Translations under genes and position numbers: made by a program | Part shown: piece by piece, positions 1-11,432 of the stretch | How positions within the stretch are numbered: the stretch's first letter is position 1 | How the letters are laid out: every line of letters begins with the position of its first letter | The notes under the pieces: model-generated | The model's database searches: none | What the model saw: only the letters and a program-made list of their open reading frames with translations | Told to the model about the DNA's origin: nothing | Assembly (NCBI GenBank): GCA_033675545.1 | Contig: JAWDGP010004884.1 | Coordinates: 20,001 to 84,000, forward strand | Length of the DNA stretch: 64,000 bases | Direction of reading: 5' to 3' | Origin: Elysia crispata | Lineage: Eukaryota > Mollusca > Gastropoda > Plakobranchidae

Positions 1-119
1 CTTCTTTGCCTCTCTTGTCACACTTTCGATAATTTTTTTTCATCTTTTTTCGGTATCCGTGCATACTTTTAAATTATTTTTCTCTAACTGTATGTCTTAA
101 ATTTCTTCTCCTATTTCTT

Positions 120-130
120 GCTCTTCCTCT

Positions 131-186
<56 letters not shown>

Positions 187-190
187 CTCT
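120..190. repeat. (CT)n microsatellite
   Basis: Nearly pure CT dinucleotide run. It is the first of more than twenty such arrays in the left 20 kb. No gene is seen between position 1 and the first repeat module at about 418. Confidence 0.95.
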
Positions 191-417
191 GTCTCTCTCT
201 CCCTCTCTTTCATCTTTGACTCTCTTCTTTCACTTTTGATACATTTCTTTACCTTTATGCATCTGTGTATATTATTTTATTACTAAATAATTGTTTATCT
301 CTACGTGTCACTGTTTCTTTCTCTGTCTTTATCTCTCTCTCCATCTCTTACTGCCTCTCTCATCCTTTTACCCTCTCACTGCCGGGTTTTCTGTCCCTTT
401 TTCTCTCTATCTAACTT

Positions 418-480
418 CGATCATTCAAGCACGGCTTACCTCAAGGATGGTATATACCATGAATGTGTTTCTTTGTGCAA
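418..480 (+). repeat. Module A of composite satellite
   Basis: A conserved block of about 60 bp with the signature CACGGCTTACCTCAAG followed by ATATACCATGA and TTTCTTTGTG. Copies recur near 15,470, 15,600, 15,890 and 17,366, each flanked by CT arrays. The block is non-coding as far as can be seen. It marks the unit boundary of a satellite whose variable part is a microsatellite. Confidence 0.75.
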
Positions 481-482
481 CA

Positions 483-483
483 G

Positions 484-540
<57 letters not shown>

Positions 541-612
541 TTCTCTCTCTTCCTTTCTGTCTCTCTGTCTGTCTGCCTGTCTCTATCTTACATATATCAC
601 TCAAACAAGACA

Positions 613-668
<56 letters not shown>
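483..668. repeat. Inverted (CT)n ... (GA)n pair
   Basis: A CT array (about 490-540, fading into CTGT variants) is followed about 70 bp later by a GA array (about 614-666) on the same strand. The two are reverse complements, so the segment could fold into a long hairpin. Open frames here read only Leu-Ser or Arg-Glu and are not genes. Confidence 0.9.
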
Positions 669-672
<4 letters not shown>

Positions 673-1130
673 GGGAAGTCGTAAAAGGGTGCAGCATTAG
701 GAAGAACAAAAGCACTAGCAGCACTTTTAAGTACAACAACAACAACAATCACAGCAATGCTCCTAGGAGCGAGGTGGCTGGTCCATCTCAAGATTGGTTA
801 TCAGGAGTTTTATCCCTAAGGCCATCTTAACGAAGGGGTTTAGAAATTAGGACCAACCGCCAACTTAGAAAGGCTCTAGCAAATGATTTTTTAAACCAAT
901 CGTGTAAAGAAATGGAAAACAAAACTGAGAAACAGTAAAAATAACGAATGAAAAAAACAAAAACAATAGCTTACGAAGGATTTTAAAAATACTGTTACAT
1001 CAGGTCAGAAAATACAGCAAGGAAAAGGCACGCGGAAAAACATCATCAACAACATCAACATCAACAGCAAAAGCAACAACAACAGAAAAGAACAATAAAA
1101 ATGAACCTCGAACCCCTCAATGAAGAGACA
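668..1130 (+). repeat. Module B of composite satellite (diverged copy)
   Basis: About 460 bp resembling 16,311-16,750 and 17,794-18,215, with a shorter copy at 3,285-3,485. Shared landmarks are GGTGCAG near the left end, GGCTCTAGCAAATGATTTTT in the middle, CAA/CAG trinucleotide-rich DNA, and TGAACCTCGAACCC at the right end. No protein is encoded consistently across copies. Confidence 0.7.
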
Positions 1131-1176
1131 CAAAGAAGAGAGAAAGAGATAGAGAAATAGAGAAAGAGATAGAGCG

Positions 1177-1225
<49 letters not shown>

Positions 1226-1406
1226 AGAGAGCGTGGAAGAGAAAGAACCCGGAAAAAGAAAGAGTCGCAAAGAAAAGAAAAAGAACAGAGAGCAAACGCA
1301 AAAGAGACAGTTAGAGTGAGAGAGTGTGGAAGAGGCAGAACTACATAGAAGAAAGAAAATGTCCTCACAAATTAATCACTCAGTAAGCTCATGAACTCTT
1401 TTAAAG

Positions 1407-1472
<66 letters not shown>

Positions 1473-1608
1473 AATGAAAACTATCCAAAAAGAGATGGAA
1501 GAATTAGCGACACACAATTGCAAAGGAAGACTGAGTAATATACTGATTTAGAAACGGACAGAAAGATATAAAAGAACAGTCAAAAATGAGAGAAGAGGCG
1601 CAAAGAAT

Positions 1609-1696
<88 letters not shown>

Positions 1697-1762
1697 TGGA
1701 AGGAAAATAACACGGAAAAAGAAAGAGTCGCAAAGAAAAAGAAAAGAGAGCGAACGCGCAAG

Positions 1763-1824
<62 letters not shown>

Positions 1825-1915
1825 AGAGGAAGAACAAGATAGATCTAGAAGAAAGAAATTGTCCTCACAAATTAATTACTCAGTAAGCGCATGAACTATT
1901 TTAAAGAGAAAGAGT

Positions 1916-1989
<74 letters not shown>

Positions 1990-2000
1990 GAGAGAGAGAT
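1131..2000. repeat. GA array cluster with conserved spacers
   Basis: Long GA arrays (about 1,179-1,221, 1,411-1,469, 1,610-1,694, 1,769-1,820, 1,917-1,984). The spacers repeat within the window: GAAATTGTCCTCACAAATTA followed by ACTCAGTAAGC occurs near 1,358 and 1,856. The block around 1,507-1,590 with ACTGATTTAGAAACGGAC recurs near 7,630, 13,852 and 18,965. No coding capacity is seen. Confidence 0.85.
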
Positions 2001-2109
2001 AGGTGTCTATTCTTTACGTAGTGGATGCGTCGAATCTTTTATGATTTCTAACATTTTGTGAGTCTTACGTCGTTGGTACAGTGTGTCTAGGTCGCCATGT
2101 TTTTACCTA

Positions 2110-2807
2110 TTATTCCTTACCCCCCTCCCCCACCGACCTTGTTTTTGAATGTTACCTCCACAACAGATGAGAGCAAACCTTAAAAACCGCACATCATTAA
2201 AGAATAAAATATTTGGAGTAGATTTGGATTAATCTTAAACTACCTGAGTTTCCTTATAAACAATACCTTCTTGTTTTAGTGGTACTGACAATTACATCTG
2301 TGTTATTTTCCAAGTTAGTTTATTATTTAGAACAACGCCAAGGTATTTAAATGTTTCCATTCGCACTACTTCTTTTTCTTTACTTATTAATGCTTCAGGA
2401 TTTTTCTCTTGTCTACGAAAATCAATCACCAAATCTTTAGTTTTACTTATATTTAGGTCTAGACATGATTCCTGTCGCACCAGTCAACGAAAGAGTTTAT
2501 TAATTTCTTCTTTATAGTTACGATCTACTAACACAAAAATTGATTGGTTTTATGCGCTGAAAAGTCTCAGAACTTAAGACAAATACCTGTCTCAGGTTTG
2601 TCTAAGTTCGCATACATATTATTTAATCCATGTAGAATTGCGTCATCAACGCCTCTTTTTGATTCATAAGTATATTGGTAGAAATTACCAACGAGTTCGT
2701 TAATATCAGGCATAATACATTTTTCCAAAAATTTTCAAAACGCACAGTGTTAGAGCGACAGGACGTAAATAATGCATGTTATGAACATGTTTTTTTTTTT
2801 TTTTTTT

Positions 2808-2838
<31 letters not shown>

Positions 2839-3040
2839 GACAGGAACAATACATGATGTTTTCAATACTTCTAGTACTGTACATTGCTTAAGAGACATTG
2901 AAAATGGACAAAAGACGCCGGAAATTGCTCGGCACAACGTTTTAGGACGATGGGTCTTACACCATCTGGCCCCGATGCTTTATTTGGTTTCATTCTTTTT
3001 AGTACCTTGTATATCTCACCTTCTTTCCAAACAATCCTTT
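2110..3040 (-). mobile_element. Decayed non-LTR retrotransposon (LINE) RT fragment
   Basis: Minus-strand translation gives fragments of a LINE reverse transcriptase in the right order: KASGPDGV with VLKRCAEQ (about 2,900-2,995), RPVALT (about 2,740), YESKRGVDDAI with NLDKPETG (about 2,580-2,680), VDWCDRNH (about 2,475-2,500), LNISKTKDLVIDFRR and FKYLGVVLNNKLTW (2,292-2,455), then a weaker tail to about 2,110. The order and wording match the CR1/L2-like RT palm and thumb (family knowledge). Reading requires several frame changes, and the segment between the DFS motif and the EEINKL motif, where YADD should lie, is missing. It is a dead fragment without recognisable endonuclease, UTR or tail. 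The exact clade is uncertain. Confidence 0.85.
2790..2839. repeat. T28-G22 homopolymer junction
   Basis: A run of about 28 T followed directly by about 22 G, lying inside the LINE fragment between the KASGPDGV part and the RPVALT part. It probably arose by expansion or insertion after the LINE died. Length is likely unstable and prone to sequencing error. Confidence 0.9.
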
Positions 3041-3284
3041 CATTTACACATATGAATATTTTATTCAGTGTATTTTTTCTCTCCTCTCTTTCGTTCTCAA
3101 AATCATGACAATCGAACCTTACATAAAACTTGTTTCAACCATTACCATACTCAAAATTTTGCTTTCAGCGTCTTACAGTCATTCTTTCTTTTGGGCCCAC
3201 TCATCACATTCATTCCTTACCAAACTCGTTTCATATTGTTACTTTCAAAAAATATTTTCTATCTTTTTTTTCAGACTGAGAAAC

Positions 3285-3485
3285 AGTACTAGTTACGAAT
3301 GAAAAATAAAACCCAAAACCAACAGTTAACAACGCGATCTTAAAAATACTGATCAACCGGGCCAGATAAAACAGCAATGAAAAGGTACGAGGAAAACATC
3401 ATCAACGACAACAACAACAACAGCAACAAAAACACCAACAACTGCAACAAAACAACCAACAACAAATGAACCTCGAACCCATTAT
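3285..3485 (+). repeat. Module B of composite satellite (short copy)
   Basis: Resembles the right half of the 668-1,130 block: TTAAAAATACTGATCAACC, then a CAA-rich stretch, then TGAACCTCGAACCC. It directly precedes the large CT array. Between 3,040 and 3,285 nothing is seen beyond T-rich sequence. Confidence 0.65.
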
Positions 3486-3536
3486 AGTCTTCGCGACTTA
3501 AGTTATTTAAAAACAGAATCATTTTATCTTGCCGAT

Positions 3537-3539
<3 letters not shown>

Positions 3540-3633
<94 letters not shown>
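3540..3633. repeat. (CT)n microsatellite
   Basis: About 94 bp of CT, among the longest pure arrays of the window. Both strands are open through it, giving spurious Leu-Ser and Arg-Glu frames. Confidence 0.95.
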
Positions 3634-3635
<2 letters not shown>

Positions 3636-4327
3636 TTTCTCTCGCTCTCTTTCTCGCACTAACGAAATGAATAAGGAGGACAGAAAAAAGGGTTCGCCTT
3701 GCGAAAGGGCGAATCAAATTTCTTTTTACTTTAGTTTAAATTATTCCTAACAACCACGACACAGGAAGTCAAGGTCATAAAAAAGTATAAACAAACCCCC
3801 AGGGGAATTGACAAGGTGACCAAATTCACCTGATACAAAGGACAGCTATTTCAAGCCCATCAGTCATTGCATGGAGTTACATATCTTAAAAACCATACAC
3901 GGATTTTAACGGATTTTCCCTTACTCCACTAACGCACTGTCCACTGATGACTGGCACGTCATATCTGCTTTTCAGTACTAAAAGCGTGATAGATTCTGCC
4001 TCCATGAGACTGTAAGTAAATAGCGACACATAAGGAAAAATATTTTGTAATAAACTGGTACAGACAGAGACATAAAGGTAAAGTTAATTTATCAAAAGTA
4101 TGAGAAGAGCGGCAAAGAAGAAAGAGATAGCGAGAAAGAGATAGAATGAGTGTGGGAAACAAAAAAATTAAAGAGAACAAAGGAAGTTAGAGAGAAAAGT
4201 AATGTGCTGACATAAACACACGCGAAAGAAAGAGAAATATTTATCTTTAGTGGGGCGACGAGACGCAAAGAAAAGAATAATAAATGGTTAACTTAAGTGA
4301 GGGGAGAAACACGAAGAAAAGAGAGAG

Positions 4328-4333
4328 AGCGAA

Positions 4334-4418
<85 letters not shown>
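4328..4418. repeat. (GA)n microsatellite
   Basis: GA run of about 90 bp with a few early interruptions. The 3,634-4,327 stretch before it holds purine-rich degenerate repeat sequence and no gene. Confidence 0.95.
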
Positions 4419-4419
<1 letters not shown>

Positions 4420-4439
4420 AAAGATTTAGAACGAGACAG

Positions 4440-5134
4440 ATAGCGAAAAATTGAATATAAATCATTTTACTATATAAAAGCCAATAAACTTTTAGAGCAA
4501 AGTGATTCGTTATTATCTGTGCCAGTTGTAGCCCCTGGGGTGTTAATGGGAAAAAGGTATGAAAGTAATCATTTCTTAGGGTCATTTATGCGCCTGTAAT
4601 GGATCTTTATTTTTCTCCTTTTTTCTGAAGAACCCACATGTTACAAAGTGAACAATTAGAGACACAATCATGGAGATGAAACACATTGTTTGCCGACGCA
4701 TAAGAAAATAAAAGACGACTGATAAAAATACTAATAAAAAGCCGAAGTACGAATGACATCCAACATAGTAAAATTTATAAATATATAACAGATGGGTTCC
4801 AATGTAAAGTTTTGCGAGAAAAACAGGCTTCCAATTACAGCGGTAATGTAAAGCAAGGAGCCGACAATAAGGTTGTAACGGTGAAAGATCGCTTGTAAAT
4901 ATTGATTCAAAGAAAAAAGGATGAAAACGACTAATTTCGGCAGAGGTTGGAAAAGCACAGAAATAGAGAAACTTCAGGAGTGAACAGTGGTTTAAAAAAA
5001 TGGAAGACCATTCATAAGCATAGACAGAGCGTGTACATTGACGCGTGTTCATTAAAGAATAAGAGATAAAAATAACATGGAATAAAAGGAAAAATATATT
5101 TAAAAAGATTTATAATAAGGTCAGAATCATTAAC

Positions 5135-5220
<86 letters not shown>

Positions 5221-5275
5221 AAACTGACAGTAAGTGAGAGACAGAGAAAAAGAGGGTTGAACGGAAAAAGACAGT

Positions 5276-5360
<85 letters not shown>

Positions 5361-5894
5361 GAGAGAGAAAGTTGTTGTATGCACATAGAGATCAAACAAA
5401 TTTAATATAACGATCTGATTCATTTTACTATACAAAGACAATAAACTGTTCGAGCAAAGTGTGTACCCTAATTCTAGCCACAAGGGTGTAGTGGGGAAAA
5501 GAGGTATATAAGTATTAATTTGTAACGGTCATTGACACACCTTTCAGGGGCCATCATTTTTCTCATTCTTTATGAAGCAACCACATGTTGTGAAAAGGGA
5601 AATTAGAGACACAATCTTAGAGATTAAAATACAAGTCAGCCGACGCATAAGAAAATAAAAGATGAGCGATGAAAATCATAATAAAAAGCCGATGTTCAAA
5701 AGGCAACCAACATAGTATAATTTGTGACCATATAACTACTGGGTCACATATAATGTTGAGCGAGAAAAACTTCCAAATAGAAACATATCATAAAGCAAGG
5801 ACATTGATTACAATAAGGTTTTAACGACGAAGGATCACTGGTAAATATTGATTCAAAGACCAGAAAAGACAGACAGACAGATAAACAGACAGAC

Positions 5895-5984
<90 letters not shown>

Positions 5985-6275
5985 ATGACAAAAAGGTTGT
6001 AATGTAACGGTGAAGGATCGTTGGTAAATATTGATTCAAAGGCCAGAAACATGAAAACGGCTAATTTCGGAAGAGGTTAGAAAAGCATGGAAATACAGGA
6101 ACATCATCAGAAACTGGTGGCTTTAAAAAAAAATTGAAGACTAGTCATAGCCATAGACAAAGCGTGTTGATTAAAGAAATAGATAACATTACATGTAAAA
6201 GAAAGAAAAGATATATTTAGAAAGATTTATAAAGAAGTCAGAATCATTAAGAGAGAGAAAGAGTGAGAGAGAAAT

Positions 6276-6321
<46 letters not shown>

Positions 6322-7564
6322 GGAGAGGCGTAGAATTTGGAGGCAAAGGGAGAAAGAAACAGTAGAAAACAGAAGGCGAGATAGTGTGAAAGAGGAAGAA
6401 TTAGAAATAGAAGAAAGGAAGAGCGACACACAGTCAGAAAGAAAGAAAGACTAATCAACTACCATAGACACATCTATTAAAACAAAACAAAAAATTCATA
6501 AATGACAGAATAGAGGCAAAGAAAAGAGAGATGCGAAAGAGAGAGAGACAGAGATAGAGAGAGAGTGAGGATGAGCAAATGAGGGTAGAAAAGCACGGAA
6601 AGTGAGGGGGAGGGGGGAAGGACAGATAGTGTGGACGAGGAAGATTCAGAAAGAGAAGAAAAAAATGGCAACACATAGTTAGAGAGAAAGAAAGACTAAA
6701 AAACTGCCTTGGAAACATCTTTTAAAAAATTGTTTAGAACATGTCAGAAGAACTATACAAAATGCGTCTTTGTCGTATGCCTTTGTCGTAAATTGAATTA
6801 AATTTAATATTCAATTGGTAAATGCAATTAGATCTTTCAGTCCAAGTAGAAAAGCTATCAAATAAATTTAATGTAGCGATTTCAATCATGATTTAATACA
6901 AAGACAATAAACTTTTCGTGCCAAGTGATTTGTATGATGTATTACAGTTGTAGCCACTAGGATGGTGGCGGGAAATAAAGGTTTGAAAATATTTTTTTTT
7001 TGCGTTAACTAAGTCTTACATTCATTTCATGGACCCCCAATTTCCTCATACTTTCGGAAGCATCTGCATGCTGTAAAGAGAAAAATTAGACACATAATCA
7101 TAGAGACTGTGACACATGTCGGCGGGCGCTTTAAGAAAATAAAAGACGAGCGGTCAAAATACTGATTAAAAAGCCGATGTTCGAAAGACATCCATCATAG
7201 TATAATGTGTAACCATATAAAAGATGGGTCAAAAGAAAGGTATCGCGAGAAAAACTGTTTTTCCAATAGAACGATAACGTAAAGCAAGAGACTGATGATA
7301 ATAAGGTTGTAACGATGAAGTATCGCTGGTAAATATTGATTCAAAGACCAAAAAGATGAAGACGACAAATTTCGGCAGAGAGTAGAAAAGCACAGAAATA
7401 CAGAGACATCAACATAAAAAGTAAATGAATATAATGGAAGACCAGTCATAACCATAGACAGAGCGTGTAAAATGACTCGTGTTCATTAAAGAATTATAGA
7501 TAGAAACAACATGTACAAAAAAGAAAACATATATTTAAAAATATTTATTAAGAAGTCAGAATCA

Positions 7565-7567
<3 letters not shown>
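4440..7567 (+). repeat. Module D array: four copies with GA arrays between
   Basis: A block of up to 700 bp is repeated at about 4,440-5,138, 5,393-5,870, 5,995-6,250 (partial) and 6,870-7,567. A partial fifth copy lies at about 18,245-18,450. Landmarks are CAATAAACTTTT near the start, GGTAAATATTGATTCAAAG in the middle (4,895, 5,841, 6,024, 7,329) and GTCAGAATCATTAA at the end, directly followed by GA. GA arrays sit at about 5,139-5,217, 5,280-5,351, 5,904-5,981 and 6,280-6,310. Frames are broken in every copy, so no gene is claimed. Confidence 0.75.
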
Positions 7568-7626
<59 letters not shown>

Positions 7627-7865
7627 ACGACACACAATTTTAGAGGAAGACTGATTAATAGGCTGATTTAGAAACTGACTTACAGATTAAGAATATTAAT
7701 AAATGAAGGAAGAGGCGTAAATATAAGAGAAAGAGAGAGAAACTGCGGCAAAGAGAGAGATAGATAGAGATAGAGCGAAAGAGAGAGAGACAGAGAGAGA
7801 GAGACAGACAGACAGGCAGACAGACAGAGACAGAGACAGAGACAGAGACAGACAGACAGACATAG
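7568..7865. repeat. GA/poly-G array plus module E
   Basis: A GA array runs into about 10 G. It is followed by a 200-bp block (ACGACACACAATTTTAGAGG onwards) and then GACA/CAGA tetranucleotide repeats. The block is almost identical to 13,850-14,050, where it also follows GA plus poly-G. Confidence 0.85.
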
Positions 7866-8499
7866 TGAGAGAGTGAAAGAGGAAGAACCAGATAGAAGAA
7901 AGAAATTGTTCTAAACAGATCTAAATAGTGAGTTTTAATCTTTCATAGACAGATACGGAAAGTAAAAAAAAAATGTATCGAGAGTGAGCGAAAAAAGGTG
8001 ACGAAAAAGATAGTGAGATAGAGAACCTAGAATGGGAGAGAGAACTTACAATTTTTGTGATTAAATCATAACGAAAAGATGATCATGTCACCGATTGATC
8101 CACGTTAAAGTAAGTAGGAAATTGATTAAATAAAATAATTTGCATGTCTTAGGATGGTCTGCAAAACCTCAACATGAAACTGATATCGTTATCGTCTAGC
8201 ATTCTGTATGAGTCTCTGAAAATATTTTGAAGCTGTGGACGAAACGAATTCTGAAAACCAGTCATGAATCTACGATTGTGGCTGAGAATTTTACTCACAG
8301 ATGCAACTAAATTACACCAGATTCCCTGTAACTTGACCACTTAATTTCACTTGGATCATTCCATCAAGGTAGAGTTTGTAAATTGGCCTTGGATTTCTAT
8401 GCATGATGTTCGTTTTTGCCTAAAATTATTGACCGAGGGCAAAAAATGTAGAGAGCATGGGACACTCATTCTCATAGTGCGTTTTGCTTTTAGAGAGAG

Positions 8500-8503
<4 letters not shown>

Positions 8504-8572
<69 letters not shown>
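8504..8572. repeat. (GA)n microsatellite
   Basis: Pure GA run of about 69 bp. From 7,866 to 8,503 I see degenerate purine-rich repeat and ordinary AT-rich sequence, with no gene. Confidence 0.95.
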
Positions 8573-8576
<4 letters not shown>

Positions 8577-8659
8577 GACGGAGAGGGGATGATGAAAAAA
8601 AATACGAGTAGATGGAAAGACAGACCTCTTAAGCGCTTTTAAGACAGTTATGTCGATCG

Positions 8660-8662
<3 letters not shown>

Positions 8663-8726
<64 letters not shown>
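8663..8726. repeat. (TA)n microsatellite
   Basis: About 64 bp of alternating TA. It lies just beyond the end of the exon-like array that begins near 8,746. Confidence 0.95.
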
Positions 8727-8729
<3 letters not shown>

Positions 8730-9079
8730 GTCTTTTGACATGCAAAAAAAATGAAATATAAATATAGAAGAAACAGTTTACAAACAATTTTGGTGGGTAT
8801 GAAACGTTCAAAAGGAATCTTGGGAGAAAGTGTTAGAACATATATACATATTTTTGTTGTTCCAAAAAAGGCTGTAATATCCAAAGACATAAAAGCAGAA
8901 TATAAATTAAATCCTCTAAAAAAAACCTGACTGGAAAAAGGGTTTCAGCATGTTTTTATCTCTACCAAATAATAGGAAGAATCCAAAGTACACAAATTAA
9001 ATTACATGCTGTTAAATTGTTGGAGCAAGAGAAGGAGATGAAGGCTACATTATTCCAACAAGAAGAGTAGCTGCCTTAC

Positions 9080-9171
9080 CGTGACAATTGTTCTTTGCCT
9101 TGACCATGTCTTCTTGGTACATGTTGTTTTCACTCGTGAAGTTTTTTGTATCTTTAGTTCATGGTGTATAT
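9080..9171 (-). pseudogene. Exon-like unit 1 of decayed tandem array (truncated)
   Basis: Minus strand. The conserved coding-like end is NNMYQEDMVKAKNNCH, directly followed by a splice-donor-like GTAAGG. It aligns with units at 9,645, 10,300 and 11,042. The upstream half of the unit is missing. About 200 bp of conserved intron-like sequence lies beside it at 8,880-9,070. Family unknown. Confidence 0.45.
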
Positions 9172-9644
9172 ACTTTAAAAAAAAAGGCACTAGAATATAA
9201 ATAAAACTAAAAAAAAAAAACCTTCACTGGAAAATTGGAATTTAGCAGGTTTTCATCTCTGCTAAAAAAACCTAAAAATCTCAGGGAAAGAAGTGCAAAG
9301 CATTTATATTCAATTTGATTTGTATATATATCATTGAAAAGGAAGTTTGGAAGAAAGTGTAGGAAAATTGTTCTTTTGTGTTGCAAAACAAGCTGTGTAA
9401 TCTAAAAGCGGAAGAGAAAAACTGAATTAAATGAGTTTAAAAAAAATTACTTACAAAATAGAAAAATTCATCAGGTTTTAAGATACAGGAAACCAAAGTT
9501 AAAAAAAAAAATACTGATAAAACAAGCAAAAAAAAAAATCTCTTTATCTACAGTTTGTAGGGGAAAAAAAGAGTTTACAGATCCAGATTCTTTTCAGAGG
9601 TGTAACTAACCAAAATGAAAAAAAAATTGTGGATATTAGCTTAC

Positions 9645-9866
9645 CTGGCTTTTTTGATCGATGTTGTTGACGGCAATGTAGTCTTCTTTCCTGAAGATCA
9701 TGACACCTGCAGTTCAGCAGGGCCAAAGGTTTTGTCCTTCAAATTATTTCTTATAGTCAGAATGTTCTTTGGCCAAGGTGATCTTTAGCATAAGGGTCCC
9801 AAATATCTCTGGAAATATCTCTTCCTGGTCTTCAACTTCAGGTCTTTAAGTGTTCACCTTCACCTT
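9645..9866 (-). pseudogene. Exon-like unit 2 of decayed tandem array
   Basis: Minus strand. It begins after an acceptor-like CACAG with AAGGTGAAGG and ends with FRKEDYIAVNNIDQKSQ before a donor-like GTAAGC. Internal reading is EVEDQEEIFPEIFGTLMLK followed by AKEHSDYKK, with in-frame stops further on, so it cannot be a working exon as it stands. It is similar in plan to the units at 10,300 and 11,042. Confidence 0.5.
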
Positions 9867-10299
9867 CTGTGATCTCAAAAAAGAATAATATAACATGACT
9901 TATTTCAAATAGAAGAGAACAATTCTACCATGCAAAAAAAGGTGAAATAAAGAAAAAGAAAAGAAAAAATTTACATTCAATTTTAGGGGGCGTGAAACAT
10001 TGCAAAGGAATATTGGGAGAAAGTGTTCGAACATAATATATTTATTTTTGATGTTGCAAAAGAGGCTGTACTATCCAAAGACATAAAAGCAGAACGAAAA
10101 TCAAATGCTTTTTTAAAAAAAAACCTGACTCTAAAGGAGGAATTCAGCATAATTTTATCTATACCAAATAATACAAAGAGTCCAAAGGACAAAAATACAA
10201 ATATCAATAGCAAAACTAAAATTACATGCCGTTTAATGGTTGATGCAAGTGAAGGAGCTGAAGGCTACATGATTCTGACAAGAAGAGTAGCTGCCGTAC

Positions 10300-10556
10300 C
10301 TGTGACCATTGATCTTTACTCTGACCATGTCTTCTTAGAACACGGTTTTTACACTCGTGTACCTTTTTGTATCTTTAGATCCTGGTCCATGTAATTCTTG
10401 TGTATCTCAATGTTCAGTCCTCCAAGTCTCTTCCTTACTGTCATCTTGTTTTCTGCCCCTTGGAGAATCTTAGCAAACCATTCACAGAACTCTCTTCCAG
10501 CTTTATTTCATGCTCTTTAACTTCAGGTCTTAAGGATCTTTTTCTTCTATGATCTT
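10300..10556 (-). pseudogene. Exon-like unit 3 of decayed tandem array
   Basis: Minus strand, about 257 bp between an acceptor-like ATAG and a donor-like GTACGG. Coding-like patches are LRPEVKEHEIKLEES, then in another frame LGGLNIEIHKNYMDQDLK, then EDMVRVKINGH at the end. Stops and frame changes separate them. The plus strand also has a 123-codon open frame here, but the acceptor and donor positions shared by the sister units favour the minus strand. Confidence 0.5.
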
Positions 10557-11041
10557 GAAAGATAATATCACAATATGACTTATTTCAGTTAAGGAGAACA
10601 ATGTTACCAAGCAAAACAAAATGAAAAAAATAAGAGAAAGCAATTTCATTCAGTTTTAAGCGCATATATACAGCTTATTTCAAAATTGGAGAAAACTTTT
10701 ACCACACAATAAAAAGAGGGAAAAGGTAATATGGAAAAAAAATTTCATTCAATTTTCTTTACATCTAACATTAAAAAGGAATATTGCGAGAAATATTAGA
10801 AATTACATGTATATTTTTACTGTTAATAAAAAGGCTGTAATATCCAAAGGTATAAAAGTTGAATGTAAATCAAATCTCTTAAAAAAAAAACGAGGAATCC
10901 AGCACGTTTTCATCTATTCTAAATAAAACTAAGAATCTAAAGGATAAAAATACAAAAATAATATTACAGTCCCTTTCATGGTTGGTGTAAGCGAAGGCGT
11001 TGAAGGCCTTATGATTCTGACCAGAAGAGTAGCTGCCTTAC

Positions 11042-11286
11042 CGATGACCATTGTTCTTTACCATGACGATTTCTTAGTACATGTTGTTTACAGTTGTGTA
11101 ATTTTTTCTTTCCTTAGTTCGTGGTCAATGTAATTCTTGAATAACTCAATGTTTCAGTCCTAAAGATCTTTCTTTTTTCTTAATTTGTCTCTTGAACATG
11201 GAGATTTTATCTTTACGCTCCTAGGCTCTCTTCCAGCTATTTTTCCTGGTAATAAACTTCTGGACTGGTCTTTGTGGCTTCGCCTT
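11042..11286 (-). pseudogene. Exon-like unit 4 of decayed tandem array
   Basis: Minus strand, about 245 bp from CACAG|AAGGCGAAG to a donor-like GTAAGG. It reads patches such as DKLRKKERSLGL and ELFKNYIDHELRK that align with LGGLNIEIHKNYMDQDLK of unit 3, with frame breaks. It is the most rightward unit seen. No upstream coding exon or promoter for it was found. Confidence 0.45.
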
Positions 11287-11398
11287 CTGTGATATAATGA
11301 CATTACTTATTCCAAATATGGAGAACAATTGAGCCGGTCAACACAAAATTAAAAAATAAATAGAAGAAAGCATAAATATTAATTTTTTTTGCACATTA

Positions 11399-11401
11399 TA
11401 T

Positions 11402-11424
<23 letters not shown>
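11399..11424. repeat. Short (TA)n tract
   Basis: About 26 bp of TA. From here to 12,780 the sequence is AT-rich, with a more balanced patch at 12,520-12,780. No gene is supported in it. Confidence 0.85.

Positions 11425-11432
<8 letters not shown>

Noticed and set aside
120-830. Long frames of Leu-Ser and Arg-Glu repeats here and at every other GA/CT array in the window
   Set aside because: They are translations of dinucleotide microsatellites, open on both strands, with no start context, splice signals or non-repetitive protein.
10023-10394. 123-codon plus-strand frame ending CIFRSWSM
   Set aside because: Sister units share splice-like borders and peptide patches on the minus strand. The plus frame is broken in the other copies.
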